This document shows positions 41,803 through 51,731 of a stretch of 64,000 bases of DNA, in pieces (position 1 is the first letter of the stretch; each line of letters starts with the position of its first letter). The notes under the pieces are model-generated. The model ran no database searches, was not told where the DNA came from, and saw only the letters and a program-made list of their open reading frames with translations. The stretch is taken from positions 1-64,000 of the forward strand of contig JAJTDF010000014.1 in the NCBI GenBank assembly GCA_021294835.1, in the 5' to 3' direction. A program made the position numbers and the translations under genes. The stretch is from Planctomycetaceae bacterium (GTDB lineage Bacteria; Planctomycetota; Phycisphaerae; Phycisphaerales; UBA1924).

Positions 41803-42234
41803 ATGCCGCTGACGATCTCGGGGCGGGCGGTGTCTTCGCGCCGGCCCCTGTTTGAGGATTGGTCGATCCCGGTGACGCCCGATGACTTCGGGGGCGGGGA
41901 GGGGCTGACGCTGCGTGCGCTGATCGCGCTGGTGGTGCGGGCGGAAGTGGCGGCGTATTCGGCCCGACGCGAAGCGCGAAGGCTGGATCGGGTGCTGAGC
42001 CGCGAGGCCATTGAGCGGGGTGCAGCGCAAGGGAGCGTGCGACCGGAGGGGCGGCCGATGGCGGCGCCGCCGCCGGAGGACGTAGCGATCGCGAGCGCGT
42101 GGCAGGCGTTTGAGGATGGGCTGTACATCGTGGCGGTGGACGGGCGGGAGGTGAAGGAGTTGGACGCGCAGGTGTTTGTGCGACCGGACAGCCGGGTGGT
42201 GTTCATTCGATTGGTGTTTTTGGCGGGAGCGTGA
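41803..42234 (+). CDS. Small acidic protein upstream of the DUF4132 gene
   Basis: The 143-residue protein has a helix-rich middle (TLRALIALVVRAEVAAYSAR, then REARRLDRVL) and a C-terminal beta-rich segment (GLYIVAVDGREVKELDAQVF) that I cannot assign. It has no signal peptide or long membrane helix. ATG 41803 is preferred over the longer frame because the promoter -10 lies just before it. Its stop is 3 bases before the next start, so the two are co-translated. Pairing of a small protein with a DUF4132 giant suggests a dedicated partner, but the role is unknown. Confidence 0.65.
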   Translation: MPLTISGRAVSSRRPLFEDWSIPVTPDDFGGGEGLTLRALIALVVRAEVAAYSARREARRLDRVLSREAIERGAAQGSVRPEGRPMAAPPPEDVAIASAWQAFEDGLYIVAVDGREVKELDAQVFVRPDSRVVFIRLVFLAGA

Positions 42235-42237
42235 GCG

Positions 42238-45200
42238 ATGACCGAACGTGATGAGATGCGCATGCGACTGGAGGGGGCTCGGGATAAGCGGTGGGCGGCG
42301 GTGCGAATGGAGCGGCTTGTCGGCGTCCCGTATGCCGCGGCGTGGCTGCGGCAGGTGACGCTGAGCGACCCGACGCGGATGAGCGGTGCTGAGCGTGCCG
42401 CGGCGATGCGTTTTTCCGTCACCGGGCTGACGGACCGTGAGCGGGCGGCGCTGTTCGGGGCGCTGTTTCCCAAGATGGTCAAGGTGGTGGAGCGGGCGTG
42501 GCAGGACATGGCGTGTGCAACGCTGGATCGTGGTCAAGGGCGGGCCTTTCGGGCACCTGGGCACGTTGCGGCGACGCGGGCGGTGCGCGAGACGTGGTTC
42601 GGGCAGATGGTGAAGGAACTGGAGGGGCACGACCCGGACGTGGAGTGGCTGGCGAGCAACGCGGGGTATCTGGGGTACTTCGGGGGGCTGGCGGCCAGTC
42701 GGCTGCTGTCGGCGGCGATCAACCTTGGCGGCGAGCTGGGCGAGGCGGTGCTGGAGACGCTGCGGGCGACGGCGAACGGGCAGCGCGATCCGGGGTCGAT
42801 GGGTCGGCATGTGATCTGCGGGTTGCTGTGGAGTGAGCGGCCGGAGGCATGGGAGGTGGTGGTGAAGTTGCTGCTGGCGGCGCAACGGGAGGAGGGGCTG
42901 CGGCAGTCGATCCTGGAGTTGGCACACACGGGGCACCCGGGGGCATTTGCGCGGGTGCTTGAGGTGGTGGACGCAGAAGATCTGGTGCGGTTTGCGGCGA
43001 CGGTGCGAGCGGTGGACGTGTGGCTGGGGCTGGGCTGGGATTCGGCATCGACGGGGGTGGTGCGGTCGACGATTCAACAGGTTCGGGGGTTGCTGGCATC
43101 GGAAGCGGCCCGGCGGGCGGCGATTGGGGGAGCGGACGCAGAGGCGGCGTACTTTGGTCTGTGGTGTGAGGCGGTCGGGGATGCGCCGGCGGCGGTGCGA
43201 CTGGCGACGGAGATGAGCGCGGAGAAGTTGCCGGCGCGGCGCTGGGTGGGTGTGACCATGCTGGGGATGATCGGCCTGCCGGAGGGGGTGCCGGCGCTGG
43301 TGCGGGCACTGAAGGATGAGGACTGGGCGGTGGTGGCGGCGGCGCTGGAGGGTCTGGCGGCGCAGCCGGTGTGGGAGTTCTGGCTTGACGATGTGGCCAA
43401 CGCTGATGACGCGGCGGTGGCGGAGGCGATGCTGGAGAGCGGCGACGCGGAAGCACGTGTGGAGAGTCTGCTCGGCCTGCTGGGTCGGATGGATAAGGCG
43501 GAGGTGAAGTTCAAGCCGCCGGTGTTTGCGTGGGGGCCGACCACGCTGAAGGCAGCGGCGGTGGGGCGGCAGTTGGTGCACTCATGCCCGGCGCGGCTGA
43601 GCGAGCGGCTGCTGGACGTGGTAGACCGGCTGGATGCTTCGACGCGGTACGTGATGGTGCTGCGGTGGCGGGTGAACGCGGCAGGGGGCAATGTGTGGCC
43701 GTTTGGGAGGGAGAAGTCGTCTGAGCCGCCGCCGCCGTTGTCACCGGCGGTTCGTCGGCTGATGATCCGGAGCCTGGCGGATGGCTCTGTGATGGTGCGG
43801 ACGGAGGCGGGTGAGCGGCTTGGTTACGAGAAACTGAGCGATGAGGAGGTGGCGCAGCATGAGGCCTTGCTGGAGCGGAAGGCGGCGGACATCCGTACGC
43901 GTGCGGTGGCGCGGCTGCTGACGGCGGATGATGCCACGGTGCTGGCGACGGCGGAGCGGCTCTTGGGGCGGGGTGGGGCGTCGGCACGCGGCGGGGTGGA
44001 GTTGCTGGGCGCGATGGTGGAGAGCAAGCGGGCGGTGAGCGCAGCGCGGGCACTGCTGGAGGGATGTGCGGGAGGCTCGGAGAGCAAGGCGAGCGCGCAG
44101 GTGGCGGCGCAGGCGGGGGCTGTGTTGCGCCCTGCGGTGGAGTGGACAGCGGCGGATGCGTTCGGGCTGGCCAAAGGGTTCAAGGCGCGGCCGTTGCCGG
44201 AGATCAAGGCCAAGGGGCCGCTGACGGATTCGGCAGCGGCCCTTGCGTGTCTGGCGTCGTTGGATGACTTGGTGGCGGCGAGGAAGACGATGCTGCTGCA
44301 GCCACCGAAGGGCGAGGGAGACGCCGAGGACGGCGTGGTGCGGGAGCCGCTGCTGTTGGGCGGGGAAGTGGGGATGGGGTTGTTTGGGCCAGGGGGGCGG
44401 GACGACGCGGCCGAGGCCGAGAAGTTCGAGCAGGTGCGGGGGCTGCTGGAGGAGTGGGAGAAGCAGCGTGGGAAGGACACGCGGGACCGGGACGGGCGGG
44501 AATTCCTGCGGGCGTGGATGATGCTCGAGCGGATGAGGGAAGCCGATCGGACGAACACGGTGACCGCGGAAGGCACGGTGTTTGGGCTGCTGAAGAAGCG
44601 GCTGAGCCGGAAGATCAAGTACCCCGACGCGGTGGGGGTGCTGGTGGCATGGCTGGTGCGCACCAGCAAGGCGGACGCACCGGGGTACTTTCTGGATGGG
44701 CTTGAGGCAGCGCTGAAGCAGGGGGACGTGGGGCGGAAGCGGGACTATGACTTTGCGCCATCGCTGAGCCAGCCGGGACTGAGCGTTCGCGGGTGGATGG
44801 CCCGAATGGACCTGTGCCGACCGGTGCCTGCAGCGCTGTGGACGCTGGAGCACCGCCGACGCCGGGAGGGGCTGGTGCGGGCAGTGTTGGCGGCGGTGGC
44901 GGCGGGGAAGGCGAAGGACCTGTCAGCGGATGATCTGGGCCCATTGCAGCCCGGCTTTGACGATGCGGAGGCGTTGTGGCGGGCGGGTGAGGTGAGCGAT
45001 GATGAGATGCTGGTGCTGCTGTGCTGGCACAGCCCGGACTGGGAGCGGCGCTACGGACGGGCGGCGGAGCACCTGCACGATGTGCTCAGACGGCGGCTCA
45101 AGCGGCGGTCAACGAAGACGGCAACAGTGAGCACCGCTGCGGAGACGCAGGCCTCAGCACGGCTGGATGGGCTTGCGGAGAGGGTCCGCCGGAAGGTGCT

Positions 45201-47343
45201 GGAGATTGAGTTTGTGCGGGGCGACCGGGTGACGGTGGCGACGCCGCTGGTGTTCTCGCTGGAGCCGTCGGGCGGGATTGATGCGGCGATCGGGGCGATG
45301 GCGGCACTGGGGGAGGAGGCACTGCAACGGAGGCAGGGCTACAAGGACTGGAGCAAGCAGGCGGCGATGACGCATGTGGTGCGCGAGTCGCGACCAGGGC
45401 CGGAGGACACGCCGGAGGCGTTTGCCAAGGCGGCAGAAGCGGCGGGGTTGAGCGACGAGCGACTGGTGGCGCTCGCGGTGTTTCAGCCGCGCTGGGCAGA
45501 GCACGCGGAAAAGGCGACGGGCTGGGTGGGTCTGGAGGATGCTGTGCTGTGGGTGCGGGCGCACACCAAGGGGCGGACGGAGATTGACACAACCGATGAC
45601 CTCGAGGAAGCGTGGGAGGGCAAGGCGGCGGAGCGGACGCCGATTTCGCCGGGCAGTTTGCGAGACGGGGCGGTGGACCGGGCGTGGTTTGAGCGCTGCT
45701 TCAAGCAGTTGGGTGGCAAGCGGTGGGAGGTGGTGTATGCGGCGGCGAAGTATGCCTCGAGCGGCTCGGGGCACACGCGGGCGCGGCTGTTCGCCGATGC
45801 CATGCTGGGTAAGGTGACAGAGAAGGAGTTGCTGCTGCGGATGAGTGCCAAGCGCAACCAGGATGCGGCGCGGGCGCTGGGTTTGGTGCCGCTGCCGGAG
45901 GGGAAGCAGCGATCAGAGGCCGTGCTGCGCCGCTATGCAGCACTTCAGGAGATGCTCAGGACCAGCCGCAAGCACGGGGGCTCTGCGCTCCAAGCCAGCG
46001 AGAAACGCGCCGTGGAGATCGGCCTTGAGAACCTCGCCTGGGCCGCGGGGTATCCCGATCCGCTGCGGCTGCAGTGGGCGATGGAGATCGAGCAGTATGG
46101 CGACCTGGCCGAGGGGCCGGTGACGGTGACAGTGGACGGCGTGCGCGTGAGTCTGGCGGTGGACGAGCAGGGCGTGCCAACGCTGACGGCCAGCAAGCCC
46201 GTCAAGGCTGGCGGGCCGGAGAAGGAACTCAAAGCAGTGCCGCCGGCGGTGAAGAAGGACAAGCGGGTGGCGGTGCTGGCGGAGCGGCTGGCCGATCTGC
46301 GGCGGCAGACCTCGCGCGTGCGTGACGGGCTGGAGGCGGCGATGTACCGCGGGGATGAGTTCTCCGGGGCGGAATTGGCGGAGTTGTTCGGGCATCCGCT
46401 GCTGCGGCCGATGCTCTCGCGGCTGGTGCTGATGGGGCGGACGAGCGCGGGTGGTGAGTTGATCGGGTATCCGGACAAGTCGGGCAAGGCCCTGCGCGGG
46501 CTCGGGGGCGAGCTGGAGCCGGTGAAAGCGGCCGACCGGCTGCGGATCGCCCACCCGCTGGACCTGCTGGCGGGCAAGCAATGGCACCAGTGGCAGGCTG
46601 AGTGCTTCCGTGCCGAGCGGGTGCAGCCGTTCAAGCAGGTGTTCCGCGAGGTGTATGTGCCGGCGGCGCCGGAGGCGCGGGGCAAGGGCGTGTCAACGCG
46701 GTACGACGGCCAGCAGGTGCGGCCGAGTCAGGCGCTGGCGCTCTTCGGCAGGCGGGGCTGGGTGGCGCGGCCCGAGGAGGGCGTGCAACGCACGTTCCAT
46801 CGTGAGGGTGTGACGGTGGCGGTGGCGTTCCAGGAGGGCTTCTACACGCCCGCCGAGGTCGATGGGCTGACGCTGGCGGGGCTGGTGTTCAGAAAGGCCG
46901 GCAGCGAGGAGCCGATGGAGGTGGCCAAGGTGCCGGCGCGGGTGTTCAGCGAAGTGATGCGCGATGTGGATCTGGTGGTGAGCGTGGCGCACCGGGGCGG
47001 GGTCGATCCGGAGGCGAGCTTCAGCACGGTGGAGATGCGGGCGGCGCTGGTGCGCGAGACGTGTGCCCTGCTGTCGCTGAGCAACGTGAGGATCGAGAGC
47101 AACCGGGCGATGATCAAGGGCACGCTGGGCGACTACGCGGTGCACCTTGGCAGCGGCATGATCACCCGCTTGCCGGGCGGGCTGGTGTGGGTGGTGCCGG
47201 TGCACAGCCAGCATCGGGGCCGGGTCTTCCTGCCGTTTGCGGATGATGATCCGACGACGGCGGAAGTGGTCAGCAAGGTGCTGCTGCTGGCGCGGGATGC
47301 GGAGATCCGCGACCCGGCGATTCTGGCGCAGTTGCGGGGGTAA
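42238..47343 (+). CDS. 1,701-residue DUF4132-type protein
   Basis: The C-terminal 500 residues match the DUF4132 region of MolR-like proteins: DRLRIAHPLDLLAGKQWHQW, PFKQVFREVYVP, and SNVRIESNRAMIKGTLGDYA before the end. The N-terminal 700 residues contain HEAT-like helical repeats (for example GVPALVRALKDEDWAVVAAA). No signal peptide or membrane segment is seen, so it is probably cytoplasmic. The family is uncharacterised and often paired with AAA or WGR-domain genes; here it is paired with the 143-residue protein, whose stop is 3 bases upstream. Length is in the upper range for the family. No catalytic residues are recognised. Confidence 0.75.
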   Translation: MTERDEMRMRLEGARDKRWAAVRMERLVGVPYAAAWLRQVTLSDPTRMSGAERAAAMRFSVTGLTDRERAALFGALFPKMVKVVERAWQDMACATLDRGQGRAFRAPGHVAATRAVRETWFGQMVKELEGHDPDVEWLASNAGYLGYFGGLAASRLLSAAINLGGELGEAVLETLRATANGQRDPGSMGRHVICGLLWSERPEAWEVVVKLLLAAQREEGLRQSILELAHTGHPGAFARVLEVVDAEDLVRFAATVRAVDVWLGLGWDSASTGVVRSTIQQVRGLLASEAARRAAIGGADAEAAYFGLWCEAVGDAPAAVRLATEMSAEKLPARRWVGVTMLGMIGLPEGVPALVRALKDEDWAVVAAALEGLAAQPVWEFWLDDVANADDAAVAEAMLESGDAEARVESLLGLLGRMDKAEVKFKPPVFAWGPTTLKAAAVGRQLVHSCPARLSERLLDVVDRLDASTRYVMVLRWRVNAAGGNVWPFGREKSSEPPPPLSPAVRRLMIRSLADGSVMVRTEAGERLGYEKLSDEEVAQHEALLERKAADIRTRAVARLLTADDATVLATAERLLGRGGASARGGVELLGAMVESKRAVSAARALLEGCAGGSESKASAQVAAQAGAVLRPAVEWTAADAFGLAKGFKARPLPEIKAKGPLTDSAAALACLASLDDLVAARKTMLLQPPKGEGDAEDGVVREPLLLGGEVGMGLFGPGGRDDAAEAEKFEQVRGLLEEWEKQRGKDTRDRDGREFLRAWMMLERMREADRTNTVTAEGTVFGLLKKRLSRKIKYPDAVGVLVAWLVRTSKADAPGYFLDGLEAALKQGDVGRKRDYDFAPSLSQPGLSVRGWMARMDLCRPVPAALWTLEHRRRREGLVRAVLAAVAAGKAKDLSADDLGPLQPGFDDAEALWRAGEVSDDEMLVLLCWHSPDWERRYGRAAEHLHDVLRRRLKRRSTKTATVSTAAETQASARLDGLAERVRRKVLEIEFVRGDRVTVATPLVFSLEPSGGIDAAIGAMAALGEEALQRRQGYKDWSKQAAMTHVVRESRPGPEDTPEAFAKAAEAAGLSDERLVALAVFQPRWAEHAEKATGWVGLEDAVLWVRAHTKGRTEIDTTDDLEEAWEGKAAERTPISPGSLRDGAVDRAWFERCFKQLGGKRWEVVYAAAKYASSGSGHTRARLFADAMLGKVTEKELLLRMSAKRNQDAARALGLVPLPEGKQRSEAVLRRYAALQEMLRTSRKHGGSALQASEKRAVEIGLENLAWAAGYPDPLRLQWAMEIEQYGDLAEGPVTVTVDGVRVSLAVDEQGVPTLTASKPVKAGGPEKELKAVPPAVKKDKRVAVLAERLADLRRQTSRVRDGLEAAMYRGDEFSGAELAELFGHPLLRPMLSRLVLMGRTSAGGELIGYPDKSGKALRGLGGELEPVKAADRLRIAHPLDLLAGKQWHQWQAECFRAERVQPFKQVFREVYVPAAPEARGKGVSTRYDGQQVRPSQALALFGRRGWVARPEEGVQRTFHREGVTVAVAFQEGFYTPAEVDGLTLAGLVFRKAGSEEPMEVAKVPARVFSEVMRDVDLVVSVAHRGGVDPEASFSTVEMRAALVRETCALLSLSNVRIESNRAMIKGTLGDYAVHLGSGMITRLPGGLVWVVPVHSQHRGRVFLPFADDDPTTAEVVSKVLLLARDAEIRDPAILAQLRG

Positions 47344-47663
47344 GAGAGAATCCCGGTGGACGGAGGTGAGCGGGGCGGTGGTGGCCGCGATGGGACCGAT
47401 AACCTTTCGGTGCGCTCGGCTGTCTTCGCCCGGGCTTTCCATAACTTCTCGGCCATCCCCGTCTTCCAGACCGTAAATCAGGAACCATCGCCGGGATTCG
47501 GGCGTAACGTGGCTGGTCGGCCGTTGTTCTTGGCGCATCTTTCTGCGGCGCCGGCGTCCGCGGTCGGGCAGGGGGGCGTGACGGGCTTTGCAATTACTGA
47601 TGCGTGTGTGTGCCGCGGGGGTGGTGGTGAACGGCTCCGGCGAGGAGCGAAGGGCTATCGATC
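47344..47663. other. Intergenic region before the matrixin-like gene
   Basis: These 320 bases follow the DUF4132 stop. They are somewhat less G-rich than the flanking genes, and no gene or clear promoter pair is found. A GAGGAGCGAAGGG purine stretch lies directly before the next start and probably acts as its ribosome site. Confidence 0.4.
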
Positions 47664-50168
47664 ATGAGCAATCGTGTCATCCAGATGGGTCGGGCGGCGG
47701 GAGTGGCGGCGGTGTTGTCGGCGGCGGGGAGCGTGTGGGCGATGGGGGAGCAGCCGGTGTCGGCCGGCGGGGGCGCGGCGCCGGGTGTGGCGGGTGCTGA
47801 GGGCGGACGGGTGGTGGAACGGGCGGAGGTGGCCCGTCGGATGAACCTGCTGGCGACGATGAGCAACCGGTTCATCGTGAGCACGCACTGCTATGCACCG
47901 GAGTTGACCGAAGCGCAGTTTGCAACGCTGATGGCGCGGTACATGCTGCTTCCGCCGACGATGGTGCCGGCGCCGGGGGAGATTGCGCCGCAGTTCGCGG
48001 TGGACACGACCGCGTGGGTGGGCTCGGGGAGCCAGCAGGCCAGCGGGCGGGCGCAGCGGGCGAGCCTGACGTATTCGTTTGTTCCCGACGGCACGCTGTG
48101 GGGCAACCCGAACCCGGCTCGTGTGGCGAGCCGGCTGAGGGCGGACCTGGAACTGGAGTTCGGCACGGCGGATGTCGATCGGGGCCGGGAGCTGATCCGA
48201 CAGGCGCTGGGTGCCTGGCGGCGGTACGCCGGGCTGGATTACAACGAGGTGGGCGATTCGGGCATTCAGTCCGATTTCACGCTGACTCGGCGTTCGACGG
48301 TGGGGGACATTCGCATCGGCGGGTTCAACCTGGGGGACACGGGGGTTTTGGCGTACAACTTTTTCCCCGGCTCCGGCGGGGACATGACGATCAATTCGTT
48401 CTACTGGCAGACGGACAACTCGGCCTACCGCAGCCCGGGCAGCAACTACCGGTACCTGCGGAACGTGATCGCTCACGAGCACGGGCACGGGCTCGGGCTG
48501 GAGCATCAGGTGCCGTGCAACCAGACCAAGCTGATGGAGCCGCAGCTGTCCACGTCTTTCGACGTGCTGACGGTGGACGATCGTCGCGGCGGGAACCGCA
48601 ACTATGGGGACCGATTCGCGGGGAACCAGAGCAACACGGCGGCGCGGGACTTCGGCAACCTGACGACGCCGGCGCTGCGTTCGGTGATTGCGAACGACCT
48701 TTCGCTCAACGGGCCGTGGTCGTCGACCAATCCGTCTGGGGCGGACTGGTTCCGCTTCACGATCGACACTGCGCAGACCGTGACGATCACGGCGGCGCCG
48801 ACGGGCGGGAGCTACCAGGCGGGCGGGCAGGGATCGGGGTGCACGGCGTCGACGGCCGAGCCGGTGGTGACGCTGAACGCGATCGGCGCCGGTGACATGA
48901 ACATCGAGCTGCGCAACTCGGCGGGCACGGCGATCCTCCAGACGGCGGCCTCGGCGGGCAAGGGCGTGTCGGAGGTGCTGACGGCGATAAACCTTCAGCC
49001 GGGAACGTATCTGGTGCGGGTGTTCGATGTGGATCCGATCACGACCGGCGAGACGGCCAACCAGTGGCTGCAGACGTACAACCTGACGATCCGGACGGGG
49101 ACGGCGCTGGCGTCGCCCTATGCGAATGCCGGTGTGAACAAGCGGATCAACGCGGGCGAGCGGTGCTGGTTCATGGGGAACATCAACTCGGCGCCGACGG
49201 AGTCGGGGACGACGCTGACCAGCTTCGCGTGGGACTTTGACAACGACGGCACGTTTGAGACCACGGGCGGCCAGGTGTTCCGGACGTACGTCTCCAACGG
49301 GACGTACAACGCGACGCTGCGGGTGACGGCCAACAACGGCACGACGGGAACGGACACGATCCTGGTGACGGTGGTGGGGGCGACGATGTCGCTGGATGGC
49401 GTCACGCCGGGCGTGATCCAGCCGGGGCAGACGCTGCCGATCGTGATCACCGGGACCAACCTGCGCAACGCCCAGCGGTCGCAGTTCACGATCTCGGGCA
49501 CCGGCGTGAGCCTGGTGGGGACGGCGGTGAGCGACTACTTCGGCACGCAGGTGACCGGGCTGTCACTGCAGGCGACGGCGTCGGCTCCGGTGGGCGTGCG
49601 GAACCTGACGCTGAGCAACGCCGACGGCACGGCGACGCTGACCGGTGCGTTCGAGTTGGCTGTGTCATGCCCCACGGTGACGCAGAACCCGGCCGGTCAG
49701 TCCGTGAATGCCGGCGGGTCGGCAAGCTTCACCGTGATCGCTTCCGGTGCGGGACCGCTGAGCTATCAGTGGAGCCGCGACGGCTTGCCTCTGAGCAACG
49801 ACGCCCGTGTGGGCGGGGCTGATTCTTCAACACTGACGATCAATCCGGTGAGTGAGGGTGACGCCGGCGTGTACAGCGTGACGGTGAGCAACGCCTGCGG
49901 TTCGGCCAGCAGCGGCACAGCCACCCTGGTGGTGATCCCCTCCGGACCGACGGCGTGCAGTCCGGCGGACGTTGTGGGCGTGGGCGGGCAGCCCCCGGCC
50001 GACGGCCTGCTGACCGGCGACGACTTCACGGCGTTCATCAACGCGTTCAGCTCCGGCGGCACACTGGCGGACATCGTGGGTGTCGGCGGCTTGCCCCCGG
50101 GCGGCGATGGCATCACGGGCGACGACTTCATCGCGTTCATCAACGCCTTCGCGGGCGGCTGCCCGTAA
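47664..50168 (+). CDS. Secreted matrixin-like metalloprotease with PKD, Ig-like and EF-hand modules
   Basis: The 834-residue product has a signal peptide (AAGVAAVLSAAGSVWA). The catalytic domain has the zinc motif HEHGHGLGLEH, with H271, H275 and H281 as ligands and E272 as the base. This is the matrixin (M10) pattern HExxHxxGxxH, with the Met-turn candidate LMEPQLS after it. A beta-sandwich (PPC-like) domain comes next, then a PKD domain (FAWDFDNDGTFETTGG), then an IPT/Ig region and an Ig-like domain (LSYQWSRDG). The tail has PADGLLTGDDFTAF and a second copy, ending AGGCP. It probably acts outside the cell on proteins. Confidence 0.88.
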   Translation: MSNRVIQMGRAAGVAAVLSAAGSVWAMGEQPVSAGGGAAPGVAGAEGGRVVERAEVARRMNLLATMSNRFIVSTHCYAPELTEAQFATLMARYMLLPPTMVPAPGEIAPQFAVDTTAWVGSGSQQASGRAQRASLTYSFVPDGTLWGNPNPARVASRLRADLELEFGTADVDRGRELIRQALGAWRRYAGLDYNEVGDSGIQSDFTLTRRSTVGDIRIGGFNLGDTGVLAYNFFPGSGGDMTINSFYWQTDNSAYRSPGSNYRYLRNVIAHEHGHGLGLEHQVPCNQTKLMEPQLSTSFDVLTVDDRRGGNRNYGDRFAGNQSNTAARDFGNLTTPALRSVIANDLSLNGPWSSTNPSGADWFRFTIDTAQTVTITAAPTGGSYQAGGQGSGCTASTAEPVVTLNAIGAGDMNIELRNSAGTAILQTAASAGKGVSEVLTAINLQPGTYLVRVFDVDPITTGETANQWLQTYNLTIRTGTALASPYANAGVNKRINAGERCWFMGNINSAPTESGTTLTSFAWDFDNDGTFETTGGQVFRTYVSNGTYNATLRVTANNGTTGTDTILVTVVGATMSLDGVTPGVIQPGQTLPIVITGTNLRNAQRSQFTISGTGVSLVGTAVSDYFGTQVTGLSLQATASAPVGVRNLTLSNADGTATLTGAFELAVSCPTVTQNPAGQSVNAGGSASFTVIASGAGPLSYQWSRDGLPLSNDARVGGADSSTLTINPVSEGDAGVYSVTVSNACGSASSGTATLVVIPSGPTACSPADVVGVGGQPPADGLLTGDDFTAFINAFSSGGTLADIVGVGGLPPGGDGITGDDFIAFINAFAGGCP

Positions 50169-50181
50169 CGGCACGGCCCGG

Positions 50182-51666
50182 TTACTGAAGCGGGGCCAGC
50201 AGGCGGGCGCAGCGGGCGGCGAAACGCAGCACGGCGTGGCGCTGGGCGAAATCGCCGGCGCCCACGCGGTGGCAGCGTTCAAAGTCGCGGTGGAGCATGG
50301 TCTGCACCTGGGCGATGAAGGGCTGAGATCGCACCACCACGGTGATCTCAAAGTTGATGCGGAACGAGCGGTTGTCGAAGTTGGCGGTGCCGATGGCCGC
50401 GACGTCGTCGGAAAGCACGCACTTTTGGTGCAGAAAGCCGGCGTTGTAGCGGTAGAGCTTCACGCCCTGGCCGACCGACTGCGGATCGAAGGTCAGGTGC
50501 GAGAGCGCCACCAGGAAGCTGTCCGGCCGGCGGGGCATGATGACGCGCACGTCGACTCCGCGAAGAGCGGCGAGTTGAAGAGCGTTGATGATCCCCTCGT
50601 CGGGCACGAAGTAGGGCGTGGCGATCCACAGGCGGCGGCGGGCTGTGGTGATCAGGTGGCTGAACAGCAGGTGGCAGGTCTCCACGTCATCAGCGGGACC
50701 GCTGGGGACGACCAGCACGCGCTGGTCGGTGTCCGGAGCGTTCTCGGCGACGCCGGCGGCCGAGCCGGGCTCGGCGCTCCAGTGAAGTTCGGGTACGGCG
50801 CCGGTGGCCCACTGCCAGTCCTCGACGAATGCGAGCTGCGCGCCGGCGACGGCGGGGCCGGTCAAGCCCAGGTGCGTGTCGCGCCAGGGGCCGCCGGTGT
50901 CGTCGCGGCCCAGATACTCATCGCCGATGTTGTGCCCGCCGACCAGGGCCTCGTGCCCGTCAATCACCACGACCTTGCGGTGGTTTCGGAAGTTGATCTT
51001 GAAGCGGTTGCGGGGGATGCGGCTGTTCTTGAAGGCGGCGACGGCGCAGCCCGCGTCCTCAAGCCGGCGGAGCCAGGCGCGGGAGAGCGAGGCCGAGCCC
51101 ACATCGTCGTACAGCAGATACACGCGGACGCCGCGGGCCGCGGCGGTCAGCAGATGCTCCTGGAACAGCGAGCCGATGCGATCGTCGCGGATGATGTAGA
51201 ACTGGACGAGGATGTACCGCTGGGCGCGGTCGATGGCGGCCAGCAGTGCGGCGAAGGTGTCGGGGCCGTCAATGAGCAGGCTGACGGCGTTGGCGTCGGT
51301 GGCGGGCAGCCGGGCCAGACTTTCAAGCACGGCGTGCGGGTCGGCGTCGTCGGACGGGTCGGAAGATTCAGCAGCCGCGGAGCGTCGGGCGGGGAGCATG
51401 AGCTCACACACGCGGCGGCCGAGGTCGGCCAGCCGGCGGTCGCCTCGGCGGCGGGCGGAGATGTAGCCATAGAAACGGCGGGAGCCGAAGGCGAGATACA
51501 GCGGGATGGCCAGCAGGGGGAAGGTGACCAGACCGAGGGCCCAGGCGATGGTGCCCTGCGGGGTTCGGCCCCGCATGATGGCGTCGATGGCAAAGAGGAT
51601 GCCGGTGACCTGCACGGCAATGAGCAGGTAGGGCCAGAGTCCCAGGAGAACCGACCAGAGGGGCAC
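50182..51666 (-). CDS. cls: Cardiolipin synthase (phospholipase D family)
   Basis: This enzyme makes cardiolipin by phosphatidyl transfer. The 494-residue protein has two N-terminal membrane helices (WPYLLIAVQVTGILFAI and LGLVTFPLLAIPLYLAF). It then has the two HKD motifs of the PLD family, HRKVVVIDGHEALVGGHNIG and HQKCVLSDDVAAIGTANFDN. Length and order match bacterial ClsA/ClsB types. GTG 51666 starts MPLWSVLLG. It lies 65 bp after the kinase gene on the same strand and could share its transcript. It converges with the matrixin gene, with 13 bp between the stops. Confidence 0.93.
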   Translation of the reverse strand: MPLWSVLLGLWPYLLIAVQVTGILFAIDAIMRGRTPQGTIAWALGLVTFPLLAIPLYLAFGSRRFYGYISARRRGDRRLADLGRRVCELMLPARRSAAAESSDPSDDADPHAVLESLARLPATDANAVSLLIDGPDTFAALLAAIDRAQRYILVQFYIIRDDRIGSLFQEHLLTAAARGVRVYLLYDDVGSASLSRAWLRRLEDAGCAVAAFKNSRIPRNRFKINFRNHRKVVVIDGHEALVGGHNIGDEYLGRDDTGGPWRDTHLGLTGPAVAGAQLAFVEDWQWATGAVPELHWSAEPGSAAGVAENAPDTDQRVLVVPSGPADDVETCHLLFSHLITTARRRLWIATPYFVPDEGIINALQLAALRGVDVRVIMPRRPDSFLVALSHLTFDPQSVGQGVKLYRYNAGFLHQKCVLSDDVAAIGTANFDNRSFRINFEITVVVRSQPFIAQVQTMLHRDFERCHRVGAGDFAQRHAVLRFAARCARLLAPLQ

Positions 51667-51731
51667 GGGGGAGATTAGCCGCGGAGGGTGGCGGGAGCCG
51701 GGGATGCGGGAGCGAGAAACGTAGAGGGCGA

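Noticed and set aside
42498-42836. Shorter open frames in other frames inside the DUF4132 gene
   Set aside because: They are shadow frames of a long gene with consistent codon bias.
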